DNA from: CAYUVF01 sp964448045
GTDB lineage: Bacteria > Bacteroidota > Rhodothermia > Rhodothermales > Salinibacteraceae
Direction of reading: 5' to 3'
DNA: 64,000 nt
Assembly (NCBI GenBank): GCA_964448045.1
Contig: CAYUVF010000004.1
Span: 1-64,000 of the forward strand
A program made the position numbers and the translations under genes. The notes below the pieces were generated by a model. It saw only the letters and a list, made by a program, of their open reading frames with translations. It made no database searches and had not been told where the DNA came from. Of this stretch, positions 17,148 through 26,900 are shown piece by piece. Position 1 is the stretch's first letter; each line of letters starts with the position of its first letter.

Positions 17148-17612
17148 TTATCCGATGCGATGCTTGGGCGGATGAAAGATGTCGGTAACAGTCCGCTGCG
17201 AACGGAGCCCCGTCACGACGGCATGCAGATCGGGCTCGCCTGCCGGGGCCGCCCATCGATCAAACGAGGGCAAAAAGGCTTTCAGGCTCATCATGACGGC
17301 GGGCGCGTTGGGCTGCATATCGCCACACGCCTGCAGGATCGGCCCGTGGGACGCCGGCGCCTCATCCGTCGAGTGGCCCGCTGCATGACCCGGCGAATGG
17401 CCCTGGTGATGATCGCAGCGTTCGTGGGCCCCTTCGCCTGGATTCCACGCGCAGTAGCCCTTCTCCGCGCACAGGCAAGGCGCGGCCTCGTGCCCGATCA
17501 GCGCGTGCAGGGGAAGTCCCTGCATCAGCATCGCGCCCACGAGCAGCACAGCCATCCCGCGCATCCATTGCGCGATCGAGTGGGGCCGTATGAGCGGCAA
17601 GCGGCTGGGCAT
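17148..17612 (-). CDS. His/Cys-rich exported protein, possible metal-binding partner of the TonB receptor
   Basis: A 154-aa protein with an N-terminal hydrophobic segment (GMAVLLVGAMLMQGLPLHAL) preceded by basic residues. After it comes a cluster of likely metal ligands: 'CLCAEKGYC', 'ERCDHHQGH', 'GHAAGHS' and later 'ACGDMQ' plus a Met pair. No named family was recognised with certainty. It lies 101 bp upstream of the TonB receptor on the same strand, so it could capture or sense the same metal. The start could also be ATG 17564. Confidence 0.65.
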   Translation of the reverse strand: MPSRLPLIRPHSIAQWMRGMAVLLVGAMLMQGLPLHALIGHEAAPCLCAEKGYCAWNPGEGAHERCDHHQGHSPGHAAGHSTDEAPASHGPILQACGDMQPNAPAVMMSLKAFLPSFDRWAAPAGEPDLHAVVTGLRSQRTVTDIFHPPKHRIG

Positions 17613-17716
17613 GCGTCCGGTACCGGCGCGGGATGAGGAGCGTGATCAGGAGCGTTCGAGTCGTGACTGCAACACGTACGAACGGCGCTCGAATCCGTTG
17701 CATGACGCCTCAATGC

Positions 17717-17748
17717 AAAGAGCCCGATCCTGTGGGACCGGGCTCTTT
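17717..17748. terminator. Bidirectional Rho-independent terminator
   Basis: AAAGAGCCCG (17717 onward) pairs with CGGGCTCTTT (ending 17748), with A's on one side and T's on the other. It lies 27 bp past the stop of the minus-strand cold-shock gene, for which it is well placed. Confidence 0.8.
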
Positions 17749-17774
17749 TCCGTACGTAATTGCCGGGCCGCTGC

Positions 17775-17999
17775 TTACAGGGCGCGCTCTCCTGTGATGC
17801 GGCGCACGTTGGTTGCGCTCAATCCTTTCGGCGTCTTTTCCAGGTCGAACTCGACCTGCTCGCCCTCCGTCAGTCCCTCGCCGTAGCCGAGCCCGCCCAC
17901 GTTACTGCTGTGGACAAAAACGTCTTTGCTTCCATCGTCCGGCTCAATGAAGCCGAATCCTTTCTGTGGGTTGAACCACTTAATTTTTCCGCGTGACAT
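17775..17999 (-). CDS. Cold-shock-domain RNA-binding protein
   Basis: A 74-aa CSD protein that binds single-stranded RNA/DNA as a chaperone. RNP1 is seen as 'KGFGFIEP' and RNP2 as 'VFVHSS'; the start 'MSRGKIKWFNPQKG' is canonical. It starts at ATG 17999. Its 5' leader region (18000-18140) is unusually long for this window and may hold the cold-responsive leader typical of csp mRNAs, though no structure was verified. A strong terminator follows the gene. Confidence 0.95.
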   Translation of the reverse strand: MSRGKIKWFNPQKGFGFIEPDDGSKDVFVHSSNVGGLGYGEGLTEGEQVEFDLEKTPKGLSATNVRRITGERAL

Positions 18000-18140
18000 A
18001 TCAACGTGTGTTCGTTTAGCCGCCCCGCGTGACCTTCCATCTGGACGCCGTGCGGAGTGTAGGGTAGTGTACTGGATGGGCTGCTACCCCCCGTTCAAAA
18101 CTTTGTTCTCGGGGATGGGCCCCGCCCCGGGGAATTCCGA

Positions 18141-19409
18141 TCAGGCCGAGACCGGAGCGGGCTCTGCCGATTGAGGCGCCGCGTCCCGAATGGCCCGGAG
18201 ACGCACCGGCATCGGCGGATGCGAATAGTGCAGCAACACGTACCCCGGATGCGGGGTGAGGTTGGCGAAGTTGTTGGCCGCCAGCGTCTTGAGCGCATCG
18301 ATGAAGGCCTGCGGCCGTCCCGTGGTGCGGACGGCAAAGCGGTCGGCCTCGAACTCGTGCGCACGCGAGAGCATCTGCATCGGGATCGAGAGAAGCAGCT
18401 CGACGGGCGCGTACAGCAATCCGAAGAACAGGAGCCCCGTGTAGACCGACATCTGATCGACGAAGAACGCGTCGTACAGCCCTTCGACCTGTAGGAAGAT
18501 CGACAGCAGCAGGAAGAGCACCCCGGTGTGGACCACGCTGATGGCCATGCGCTGCGGAATGTGCTTCTTCTTGTAGTGGCCGATCTCATGCGCGACGACG
18601 GTCAGCAACTCATCAACGGAGTGCTGCTCAATAAGCGTGTCGAACAAGACGATGCGCCGGTTCGCGCCGAAACCGGTGAAGAAGGCGTTGGACTTACTGG
18701 AACGGCGCGACCCGTCCATCACGTACACGTCGTCCACCGCAAAATCGACGGTATCGGCGTAGTCGAGGATAGCGGTCCGGAGTTCGTCCTCGTCGAGCGG
18801 CTCAAAATCGTTGAAGAGGGGCATCACGTAGCGCGGGGCGACGTACTGCAGGATCAGGCTGAAGGCGGTTACGGCCAGCCAGGCGTAGACCCATCCGTAC
18901 GGTCCCGTGGCCCCAAAGAACCAGAGGATCGCGGCCAACAACGGCCCGCCGAGGACAACGCCGAGGGCCGTGCCCTTCACCCAATCGAGCATAAAGGTTT
19001 GGGGCGACGTCTCGTTAAAGCCGAAGCGCTCTTCAATCTCAAATGTGCTATACACGCTGAACGGCAGGGACAGCATCCCATGCGCCACCCCCAGCGCTCC
19101 AAGGTACGCCACACCGGTGACGACTGGCCCCCACCCGAAACTGCGCATCCACGTGTCGAGCCATTCGAAGCCGCCCGCGAACCAGAACACCATCAGCACC
19201 GCCAGTTGAAAGGTGGAGCGGACCCACTCGAAGCGCGTCTGGGCCCGGGTGTATGCCTGCGACTGGCGGTACGCCTCGGCGTCCAATACGTCGCGAAAGC
19301 CCACGGGCAGCGGGGTGCGGAGCGCCTTCAGGTTAAGCGCGCTGGTCGCGAGATTCAGCCCATACTCGGCCAGCAGCGCGACCAGGATGATCCAGGCGTA
19401 GACGTTCAT
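18141..19409 (-). CDS. M48 (Ste24/CAAX-type) membrane metalloprotease
   Basis: A 422-aa integral membrane zinc protease. Several membrane helices precede the zinc site 'VVAHEIGHYKKKH' (HEXXH), with the third ligand in 'SRAHEFEADRFAV'. A pair of helices follows the site, as in Ste24/HtpX-like enzymes. Bacterial members take part in membrane-protein quality control; CAAX processing is not expected in bacteria. Starts at ATG 19409. A small exported protein gene lies 45 bp upstream on the same strand. Confidence 0.92.
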   Translation of the reverse strand: MNVYAWIILVALLAEYGLNLATSALNLKALRTPLPVGFRDVLDAEAYRQSQAYTRAQTRFEWVRSTFQLAVLMVFWFAGGFEWLDTWMRSFGWGPVVTGVAYLGALGVAHGMLSLPFSVYSTFEIEERFGFNETSPQTFMLDWVKGTALGVVLGGPLLAAILWFFGATGPYGWVYAWLAVTAFSLILQYVAPRYVMPLFNDFEPLDEDELRTAILDYADTVDFAVDDVYVMDGSRRSSKSNAFFTGFGANRRIVLFDTLIEQHSVDELLTVVAHEIGHYKKKHIPQRMAISVVHTGVLFLLLSIFLQVEGLYDAFFVDQMSVYTGLLFFGLLYAPVELLLSIPMQMLSRAHEFEADRFAVRTTGRPQAFIDALKTLAANNFANLTPHPGYVLLHYSHPPMPVRLRAIRDAAPQSAEPAPVSA

Positions 19410-19454
19410 GCCACAGCGGGGCGATCGACGAGAGAGACCGGCGCAGGGATAGGC

Positions 19455-19901
19455 TCAGAGCGTGCGCTGATGGACCAGGCGCATGTCACTCCGCACCGCA
19501 TCGGGCAGATCGAACGTGGTCACGCCCACGCGCACCATGGGCGTGGCGGATCGGTTCGCGAGCCGGAGAAAGTCTTCTTGGCGCAGATAGACGTGCGTGC
19601 GTCCGCCGGGCGCATCGGGATCGGTGCTGATGCGCACGGGCTCGACGGGCTCGTCATCCAGCGTGATCTCTACATCGTCGGTGCCGCCCGTGCCCGAGAG
19701 TAGCAGCGCCCACTGGACGGTATCCTCGGCATCGACCTGCCCCAGCGCGCGAATCATCATCTTGTTGACAACCGAATGCGGAAACTCGCTGATGACGGTG
19801 CGCTTGCCATCGGTACTCTCCAGCACGCTCACCTGCGCGGCAGCGGAGTGGACGAGGGCGAACATCAGCATTACCGCACAGATGGAAAGAAGCCGTTTCA
19901 T
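19455..19901 (-). CDS. Exported hypothetical protein, 148 aa
   Basis: Starts at ATG 19901 with a typical signal peptide (MKRLLSICAVMLMFALVHSAAAQ). The mature part is acidic and beta-rich ('TVQWALLLSGTGGTDDVEITLDDEPVEP'-like strands, 'THVYLRQEDFLRLA'). No family was recognised. It is probably periplasmic and co-transcribed with the M48 protease gene downstream; whether it is a partner or a substrate is unknown. Confidence 0.75.
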   Translation of the reverse strand: MKRLLSICAVMLMFALVHSAAAQVSVLESTDGKRTVISEFPHSVVNKMMIRALGQVDAEDTVQWALLLSGTGGTDDVEITLDDEPVEPVRISTDPDAPGGRTHVYLRQEDFLRLANRSATPMVRVGVTTFDLPDAVRSDMRLVHQRTL

Positions 19902-19956
19902 GATACGTCGTCGATAGTCGTTGAGGGAAAGCCAATTCCGGCGATTGGTTGGGGGC

Positions 19957-20469
19957 TCACGCCGACGCCGAGGGCACAGGCGGCGCGCTCGACCGCTCGG
20001 CCGAATGGGGCGGCCGGTCGCCCGCCTTCGGTTCGGCTGCGACTGTTTTGGCCGTCACTGTTTTGGCCGGGGGCGGTGCGCTGTGGGCTGCGCGGCGCTG
20101 CTGGACGGCGGCTTTCCAGGCCCGCGTGAGGTAGGCATAGTCGCGCTCCTGCACGGCATCGGGCACGTTTTGAACGCATCTGAATCCGTAGCTGACGGGC
20201 GAGAGGCTCGCGCGCGGTGCACTGCTCAGGTTGATGAGGTGCGACCGGGACAGCCCCCATCGGAAGTCCCCGTGCAGCTGGCCGAGCACACACCGGCGTC
20301 CACTGGAAAGCTCCAGCGTGTGCGCATCGACGTGCCGGACCCAATCGGGGTCGGCCTGATCCAGGAAGGCGGCGCCGCGCTGCACCCGTTCTCGGGCGTA
20401 GTCGTAGGTCACCCGGCGAATGCGTCGCCGCTCCATCCACTGCTGAACCCACTGCTTCACCTGCTGCAT
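19957..20469 (-). CDS. Hypothetical protein with a phage/actinobacterial-type core, 170 aa
   Basis: ATG 20469 (MQQVKQWVQQW) is chosen; the frame continues to 20676 but that part overlaps the divergent cnoX start region and looks non-coding. The core 'GAAFLDQADPDWVRHVDAHTLELSSGRRCVLGQL' followed by 'GLSRSHLINL' and a C-terminal 'LTRAWKAAV' helix matches a short uncharacterised protein type common in actinobacteria and phages. The tail is Ala/Pro/Lys-rich with a small repeat (AKTVTAKTVAA). Function unknown. Confidence 0.65.
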   Translation of the reverse strand: MQQVKQWVQQWMERRRIRRVTYDYARERVQRGAAFLDQADPDWVRHVDAHTLELSSGRRCVLGQLHGDFRWGLSRSHLINLSSAPRASLSPVSYGFRCVQNVPDAVQERDYAYLTRAWKAAVQQRRAAHSAPPPAKTVTAKTVAAEPKAGDRPPHSAERSSAPPVPSASA

Positions 20470-20669
20470 AAATGGGGTTGGGCTGTTCAAGACAAACACG
20501 ATGTGTACCCTACCCACAGGGGCACGCGGTGATCCGCTGCAGCTTTCGTTAGCCGCCCCCGAGACGGTCGGCGAACGGTTCTGCCGGAATGACATATTTG
20601 AAACGTAGGCATGCTTTTCGTAGGACCGTGTGATCCGTCCATTCTGAACCAATTGTGTGACGTACACCC

Positions 20670-21482
20670 ATGGCATTCGACGTGCAAAACTTCCAGCAAG
20701 AGGTCATCGAAGCCAGCCGCGAAACGCCCGTGCTTGTCGACTTTTGGGCGCCGTGGTGCGGCCCATGCCGCCAACTGGGCCCCGTGCTGGAAAAACTGAA
20801 CGAGGAAACGGAAGACTGGACCCTCGCCAAAGTGAACACCGACGACAACCCCGATCCGGCGCGCCGCTACGGCGTCCGCGGGATTCCCGCCGTCAAGCTC
20901 TTCTCGGATGGTGACGTGATCGCCGAGTTCACCGGCGCGCTGCCGGAGCATGCGGTGCGCAACTGGCTGGATGAGAACCTGCCCAGCGAATCGAAGACGC
21001 GACTGGAGGAAGCGAAGGCCGCTCTCGACCGCGGCGACACCGAGGACGCCGAGCAACTGCTGTGGTCTGTGCTCGATGAGGACACCGACCACGTCGAGGC
21101 CAAGGTGCTGCTCGCCCAGGCGCTCGCCTTCCGCGATCCGGCGCGCGCGCAAGCCCTTGCTGAAGACGCCGACATCGCCGATCCCACCCTGCGCCAGATC
21201 CGCGAGGCGGTGCTGACCATCGCCCGCCTCACCAACCTCGCCGATCAGCCCGATGAGCTGCCCGAAGCGCCCGGCCGCGACACGTACCTCGACGCGATCG
21301 ACGCCCTCCGCGACGCCGATTACGACACGGCCCTCCGCCGCTTCATCGACGTCGTCCGCCAGAACCGCGACTACGACGAGGACGGCGCCCGCAAGGCATG
21401 CATCGCGCTCTTTACGCTGCTCGGCGACGACCATCCGGCCACGCAGGAACACCGCCGCACGTTCGACATGGCCCTCTACTGA
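20670..21482 (+). CDS. cnoX: Thioredoxin-fold co-chaperone CnoX (YbbN-like)
   Basis: A 270-aa protein. Residues 1-105 are a thioredoxin domain with the active site Cys30-Gly-Pro-Cys33 in 'FWAPWCGPCRQLGPVL' and the cis-Pro in 'RGIPAVKLF'. Residues 110-270 are helical TPR-like repeats ending in the family's 'ARKACIALFTLLGDDHP' motif. CnoX holds chlorine-damaged clients and passes them to GroEL or DnaK. The intact CGPC suggests redox activity as well, unlike E. coli YbbN. Starts at ATG 20670; the thioesterase gene follows on the same strand. Confidence 0.9.
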   Translation: MAFDVQNFQQEVIEASRETPVLVDFWAPWCGPCRQLGPVLEKLNEETEDWTLAKVNTDDNPDPARRYGVRGIPAVKLFSDGDVIAEFTGALPEHAVRNWLDENLPSESKTRLEEAKAALDRGDTEDAEQLLWSVLDEDTDHVEAKVLLAQALAFRDPARAQALAEDADIADPTLRQIREAVLTIARLTNLADQPDELPEAPGRDTYLDAIDALRDADYDTALRRFIDVVRQNRDYDEDGARKACIALFTLLGDDHPATQEHRRTFDMALY

Positions 21483-21499
21483 GTGCGGATTGGCTGTGT

Positions 21500-21527
21500 C
21501 AAATTGAAAATTTCAATTTTCAACCCA
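21500..21527 (+). repeat. Heptad repeat array in the thioesterase leader
   Basis: Four 7-bp units with consensus close to CAAWTTT (21500, 21507, 21514, 21521) end 3 bp before the ATG at 21531. Because of its composition the array also contains a 19-bp near-palindrome centred at 21510. It is one of at least nine such arrays in the window. Confidence 0.6.
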
Positions 21528-21530
21528 ACC

Positions 21531-21950
21531 ATGGCTTCCGATCAGGCCATTCACGTCTACACCGCCCACGTGCAGGTACGCTGGGGCGATCTCGACGCGA
21601 TGGGCTACGTCAACAACAGCCGCTACTTTACCTTCTTCGAGCAGGCGCGCGTGCAGTGGCTGCGGTCGCTCTCCGACGAGTGGAATTTCACTCGCGTCGG
21701 TCCCATGCTGGCCCACGCCTCGTGCGATTTCCGGCGGCCCGTGCCCTATCCTGCCACGCTGAAAATCGACATCTATGCCGATCCGCCCGGACGGACCAGT
21801 CTGAAAACCTACTATGAGGCGCGGGTGGAAGACGAGGGCACGCTCTATGCACAGGGAGAAGCCGCGCTCGTCTGGGTTGACGCGGAAACAGAGCGACCCG
21901 AGCCGCTGCCCGAAGCTTTTCGCGCAGCGCTCCCGGCCCCCTCATCGTAG
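21531..21950 (+). CDS. Acyl-CoA thioesterase, hotdog (4HBT) fold
   Basis: A 139-aa hotdog-fold protein. The family motif 'VRWGDLDAMGYVNNSRYFTFFEQAR' pattern is present, with the catalytic Asp in 'WGDLDAMGYVNN', as in YbgC/FadM-type thioesterases that hydrolyse acyl-CoA. It starts at ATG 21531; a GTG at 21483 would add 16 residues encoded by the heptad repeat and is rejected. Its end overlaps the convergent kinase gene by 9 bp. Confidence 0.88.
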   Translation: MASDQAIHVYTAHVQVRWGDLDAMGYVNNSRYFTFFEQARVQWLRSLSDEWNFTRVGPMLAHASCDFRRPVPYPATLKIDIYADPPGRTSLKTYYEARVEDEGTLYAQGEAALVWVDAETERPEPLPEAFRAALPAPSS

Positions 21951-23000
21951 CGCGGCAAATGTCTCGACGGCCTTGGGGGCACGGAGGTGCTCGGCGGCCA
22001 CCGCCACGGCCTCTTGCACCGGTGGGGTCTCGGGGCGCAGTCCCTCATAAAGATAGCCCGCCTGAAATGCCCCGATGGCGCGCACCAGAATCTCGGCGCC
22101 GAAGTGGATTGCGGCGGCTGAACGCTGCTGCGCACTGATCAACGCCCTGGCCTGCGCGTGGTTGAGCACCGACGGGTACGCATCCAGAAACGATTGAAGG
22201 AGCTGCTGCGCAGCCCGTTCGACCGCTGGATCGGGCGCGCGATGGGCCTGCATCCACAGGTGGGCAGCGATGTGAGCGACGTCCTGCGCCGGTTGGCCGT
22301 AGTGCGCCAGCTCCCAGTCGATGATGCGCAGCCGATCCGGCGCCACAAGCACCGACGGCGGCCACAGATCGCCCATCGTGAGGCACACGCCCGGCTTCAG
22401 CAAACGCCGTCCCAGCGCTTCGGCGCACTCGCCCAGCGCCTCGGCATCATCGACGCCCGCTGTTTGCAGCAAATCGCCGATGGCTTCGTACTGCACCGCG
22501 AGGCGCGTCTCTTGCATCGCGCGATTGTCGAAGCATTCGGCGAACTCGTCTGCGCCGATCGTGGCAGCGTGCAACCGTCCGATAAACCGCCCCAGCCGCT
22601 GCCCGATCGCCCCGGCGCATTCCGGCGTCGCCGCCTTGTGGAGCCAGCGCCCGAGGGGGGGATGCGTGCCCACGTCCTCCATCACCAAAACGTGCGGCGC
22701 GGTGTGCATATCCAGCAGACGCGGGGGGCGGACGCGCTCCGTCGCCACGGAAGCGAGCGACCCATCGGTGTCCAGCACCTGCAGGCTCCGCGCCTCGAAT
22801 TCGAGCCGGGACGGATCGAGTGGTACATCGGGATTAGCCGCGATGTACGGCGGGGCCCACTTGGCGATGATGGACGCCGGATGGCCCGGCACGCGCCACA
22901 CGATGTTGAGGTTGCCTTCGGGTAGGCGCACCGGCGCTCCCGTCGGCGTGAAATCGGGCAGGCGCGTTCGCAGGTGATCGAGCACGTCGGCTCCGGTCAT
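21942..23000 (-). CDS. APH-fold small-molecule kinase, methylthioribose-kinase-like motif
   Basis: A 352-aa aminoglycoside-phosphotransferase-fold kinase. The catalytic loop reads 'LTMGDLWPPSVLV': the Asp is kept, the usual His before it is Met and the Asn is Ser. The metal-binding 'IIDWELAHYGQP' follows. The Ser in that position is also seen in 5-methylthioribose kinases. ATG 23000 overlaps the stop of the upstream phosphorylase gene by 4 bp (ATGA), so translation is coupled. The pairing suggests salvage of a ribose-containing nucleoside product; the substrate is not known. Confidence 0.75.
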   Translation of the reverse strand: MTGADVLDHLRTRLPDFTPTGAPVRLPEGNLNIVWRVPGHPASIIAKWAPPYIAANPDVPLDPSRLEFEARSLQVLDTDGSLASVATERVRPPRLLDMHTAPHVLVMEDVGTHPPLGRWLHKAATPECAGAIGQRLGRFIGRLHAATIGADEFAECFDNRAMQETRLAVQYEAIGDLLQTAGVDDAEALGECAEALGRRLLKPGVCLTMGDLWPPSVLVAPDRLRIIDWELAHYGQPAQDVAHIAAHLWMQAHRAPDPAVERAAQQLLQSFLDAYPSVLNHAQARALISAQQRSAAAIHFGAEILVRAIGAFQAGYLYEGLRPETPPVQEAVAVAAEHLRAPKAVETFAALR

Positions 23001-23815
23001 CGGCCGTCCTCCGCGAGCTGATCGTCGTCGAAGCGAAAGAGCTGATTGGCGAACGGCACGGGGGCGCCGTCGTGGAGGAACCGGGTGACGATGCGCTCTT
23101 GCTCGGCGCGGGAGCGGTCGAGCGTGTCGGCCATGGCTTCGCCTTCGGGCGCGTCGGCATCCGGGACGGAGTATTTGTGGCCCACGACGAGCCCGGCGCA
23201 TGGGATGGCCAGTTCGTTGGCGAGCACCACCTCCGGCGCCAGCGTCATCGAGTTGACCTGCGCGCCGAGCTGCGGCCACAGCCGGTTTTCCGCCGCTGTC
23301 TTCCCGCGCGGCCCGCCCACGTAGGCGAAAACGACCTCATCGGCGATGGGCGCCTCCTCTTCCGCAGCCAGCGTGCGAAGCTGTGCTGAGAGTTCGGTCG
23401 AAAAGAGGCCGTCGTGCAAAACGAGATGGCCGTGGTCGGCGCTCGGCGTCTCGAACATCGTGCAGGCGCGGCCATCCGGCAAGCGGTTCTCCAACATGAC
23501 CAGGTCGTCCACCAGCAAAGGCCGGTAGAGGGGCACCGCGGCATCGAGCACGCCGACGGAGCTGGTCACGAGCAGTGCGCCGCAGCCTACCTCCTTCAGC
23601 GCCCACGCCTGCGCCTGATAGTTGATCTGGTTGGGTAACAGCCGGTGCGGAAGTCCGTGGCGAAAGAGCACGTATGCAGGCCGCTCGGCCTCCGTCACGC
23701 GATGGAGCGTCTGCCGCCCCCACGGCGTATCGACCTCAACGGGATGCAGGTTGATCTGCTCGGGCCACGCGTCCTGAAAGGCGCTTCCGAGAATGGCGAC
23801 GACGGCTTCGTGCAT
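22997..23815 (-). CDS. Purine nucleoside / methylthioadenosine phosphorylase family protein
   Basis: A 272-aa PNP/MTAP-type enzyme. Family segments: 'AYVLFRHGLPHRLLPNQINY' (phosphate and base pocket), 'LKEVGCGALLVTSSVGVL', 'SADHGHLVLHDG' and the late 'TLAPEVVLANELAIPCAGL', where MTAP normally has the purine-binding 'SM..PE..LA'. It phosphorolyses a purine nucleoside or MTA. ATG 23815 is preferred to GTG 23827 because the extra codons lie in the heptad array. It is coupled by ATGA to the downstream kinase gene. Confidence 0.8.
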   Translation of the reverse strand: MHEAVVAILGSAFQDAWPEQINLHPVEVDTPWGRQTLHRVTEAERPAYVLFRHGLPHRLLPNQINYQAQAWALKEVGCGALLVTSSVGVLDAAVPLYRPLLVDDLVMLENRLPDGRACTMFETPSADHGHLVLHDGLFSTELSAQLRTLAAEEEAPIADEVVFAYVGGPRGKTAAENRLWPQLGAQVNSMTLAPEVVLANELAIPCAGLVVGHKYSVPDADAPEGEAMADTLDRSRAEQERIVTRFLHDGAPVPFANQLFRFDDDQLAEDGR

Positions 23816-23869
23816 TGCAGATTGCACATTGGTGATTGCAAATTGCAGATTGCAGATTGCAAATCGAAA
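23814..23869 (-). repeat. Heptad repeat array abutting the phosphorylase start codon
   Basis: Eight 7-bp units with plus-strand consensus ATTGCAN start at 23814 and run without phase break to 23869; five or six are near-perfect. The first unit includes two bases of the start codon at 23815, so the array forms the whole proximal leader of the minus-strand phosphorylase gene. It is the cleanest array besides that of hprK. Confidence 0.85.
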
Positions 23870-23901
23870 ACTACCAATAACAAATACTCATGTTGCAATC
23901 A

Positions 23902-26900
23902 TCAGAATTCATAGCGTACGCCGAACTGGAATTGGCGTGGCGGACCGGCGTTTTTGCGGGTGATGCCGTTAGACTCGGGCCCGACCTGAATCTGGTTGCT
24001 CTGCGTGGCGTTGTTGGCGAAACCGCTCCAGTTCTGCGCGTTGGTGACGTTGAACACGTCGGCGCGGATCGCAACGCGGCCATCGGCTACGGGCAGCGTG
24101 TACTGCGCGCTGAGGTCGAAGGTGCTGGACCACGGAAGGCGGTCGCTGTTGCGCGATGCACCGGGTGAGCGGTCGCTGTTGCCCACGTACGCCGCGCCAA
24201 AGGAGCGACCGTCGCCATTCAAGTCCGTCGTGCCGAACACCGTGGCGTCCGGGATGCGGTTGATGGGCTGCCCGCTTTGCACGAGCGCCGCCACGGTCAC
24301 ACTCAGCCCCTCGGCGGGGACGTACGTGAAGGTGCCGTTGATGACGTGCGTGCGATCGTTCACCGACGGCCCCCACTCCTCCTCGAAATTGTTGGCATCC
24401 TCGGCGCGGAAGTTGATGTCATCCGTGTTGTTGCGCAGGCGTGAGAGCGTGTACGACAGCCGATACGCGTAATCGTCGGGGCCGCGCTCCTTCATCAGAT
24501 TGAGGGTGGCAGCCCAGTAGCGCGCTTCGCCCGCCGTCTCCGTCATCACCACCTGCCGCGCCACGCCCGGCGTGTACTGCGGATTGCCGTTGGCGTCGAA
24601 CAGGATGTTGCCCTCCGCGTCACGCTGGAAGAGGTCCGTCGGGCGCGTCTGGTCGGCCTCAAAGCGGGAGCGGACGAGGTCGGACGGGTCGCGGTTCGGG
24701 TCGGCCTGGGCGGCATCTACCTCGGCGCGGGTGATTTCATGCGGCGCGGGGGCGTTCAGATCGCGCAGCCGGAAGAGGTTGTACGAGCGCGTATGGATGA
24801 GGTCGACGTAAAACCGCGTGCGGGCGCCCACTTGCCGCTGGTAGCCCACCGAAAACTGGTGCGTCTCGGGGTTGTCATAGCCGTTGGGATTGAGGATGCG
24901 GCGCTCGTTGCTGAAGACCTCGCCCCGTGCGTTCTGCGCTTCGGCGGGCGTCGGCCCGTCCAGAAACGGCACCTCCGCAAAGCTGCCGGTCAGGTTCCCG
25001 TCGAACGTCACCTCACGCACGTCGGTGTCGGCAGGCAGGAGGCCCTGATCGACGAGCGACTGGATCTGCGCCCGGTAGGCCGCCGAGGTCGTGTTCTGCT
25101 GCAGCGCGTCGGAGTAGATCGAGTACACGATTTTATCGTAGAAGATGCCGTATCCGGCGCGGAGGCTGCTGCGCTCGCCGAGGGCGTAATTCGCGCTGAG
25201 GCGCGGCGCGAGGTTGTTGTAGTCGGCATCCGCGGTGCTGCCGCCGCCCTCCGTGAGGCTGTCGAAGTCGTAGCGCAGGCCCGCCGTGAGCGTGAGGCTC
25301 GACATCGGCGAGAACTGGTCTTCCACATACGCCGCAAGTTGATTCTGCCGGACGCCGAACGCATTCGGGCGCAGCTCCACGGCGTAGTTCAACACCTCGA
25401 TATCGCCGGGCAGCGTCGTCAGCTCCGTCGCCGTCAGATCGGCGCTGAGGTCGCGGCTCCGGAGCGCATCCCGTTGATCCGCATTCAGCTTCACGGTGTA
25501 ATTGCCGTTCGGATTGCCGCCGCCCTCCAGCGAGAAATCGGAGGTCAGCAGGTCGATGCCGCCCTTCAGCGTGTGATTGCCGAGGCGGTACGTCAGTTTC
25601 TGCTGGAGCTGGAATGTGTTCTCCAGATCATCGAACGCAAAGCCCGGATGATCCAGCACGGCGAGGGCCTGCTCCTGCGGATCGAGCACCGTCACCTGCG
25701 GGCGATCCGGATGGGCCGTGTCGGCATAGTCCCAGCGAAAGCGGCTGTACTGGAGATTGCTCTCGTAGACGAGCCGCGTGCCCGCGTACGTATTCTGCAG
25801 CGCCACGTGAACGCCGTCGCGCTGCTGCGTGTTGGCTGCCGACGGGAACTGCACGCCGCCCGTGAGGCCGCCGCCCTGCCGTTCGATCCGCACGCGGTTC
25901 ACGTTGGCCCGCAGCGAGGAGCGCCACGCCTCGTTCCACCGATGGTCGATCTTGGCCGAGCCGTACGTGAAGTGGTTGTTGCCCGGCACCGTGGAGGTCA
26001 ATCCCAGTTGCGGTACGTTCAGCACGTTATCCTTCCAATCCGTCGTGTGCTCTACGTCCACAAAGTAGAACGTCTGGTCGGTCACGATGGGCCCGCCGAT
26101 GGCGATACCGCCCTGGTGCCGCTCGAAGCCGCTCTTGACCTGATTGCCCGAGAGGTCGCGCTGCGGGAACGTCGTGTTGCCGTCGAGCGGCTGGCCGGGG
26201 CGCGTCAGATAGTAGCCCTCGCCCGTAACCTCGTTGCCGCCCGACTTCGTCGTGACGTTGATGATACCGTTGCCCGTCCGCCCGAACTCGGCGGAATAGG
26301 TGCTCGCCAGTACGGTGATGTCCTTCACAACCCCCGTCGGCACCTCAAACTGCGGCCCCCCCAGGAAATTCTCGTTGTTGTCCATCCCGTCGATCAGGTA
26401 GTTTGTGTAGAGGCCGTTCGCGCCGTTAATGCTCACGTTGGGCGCCTCGGGATAAAAGCCGGTCGCGCGCGAAACGTTGGGCAGGCGGTAGAGCACCTGC
26501 GTGAAGTTGCGGCCCTCCACCGGCAACGCCTCCACCTCCTGCGCGCTGAGGGAGGAGGCGACCTCCGCGTTCACCTTGTTGACCTCGGCGACGCTCGTCC
26601 GCTCTTCCACGACGACTTCCTCCAGCTCAAAGGCCGCCAGCGGATTCATCAGCAGCGTGACGCTCCGCGTATGGTTCGCCCGCAGGCTGATATCCGACGC
26701 TCGCGCGGCGTAGTAGGCATCGTTTTCCTCGAAGAAGATGGTGTATGCGCCCGAGGTCGAGAGCCCGGCCAACTGCACACGCCCCTGCGCGTCCGTCGTG
26801 CGCGCTACCGCATATCCGATGGCGGGATTCTCGACGTGGACCGTCACGCCGGGTACGGGCGCGCCGGTCTGCGTATTGCGGGCCGTGATCTCCAGGCCGG

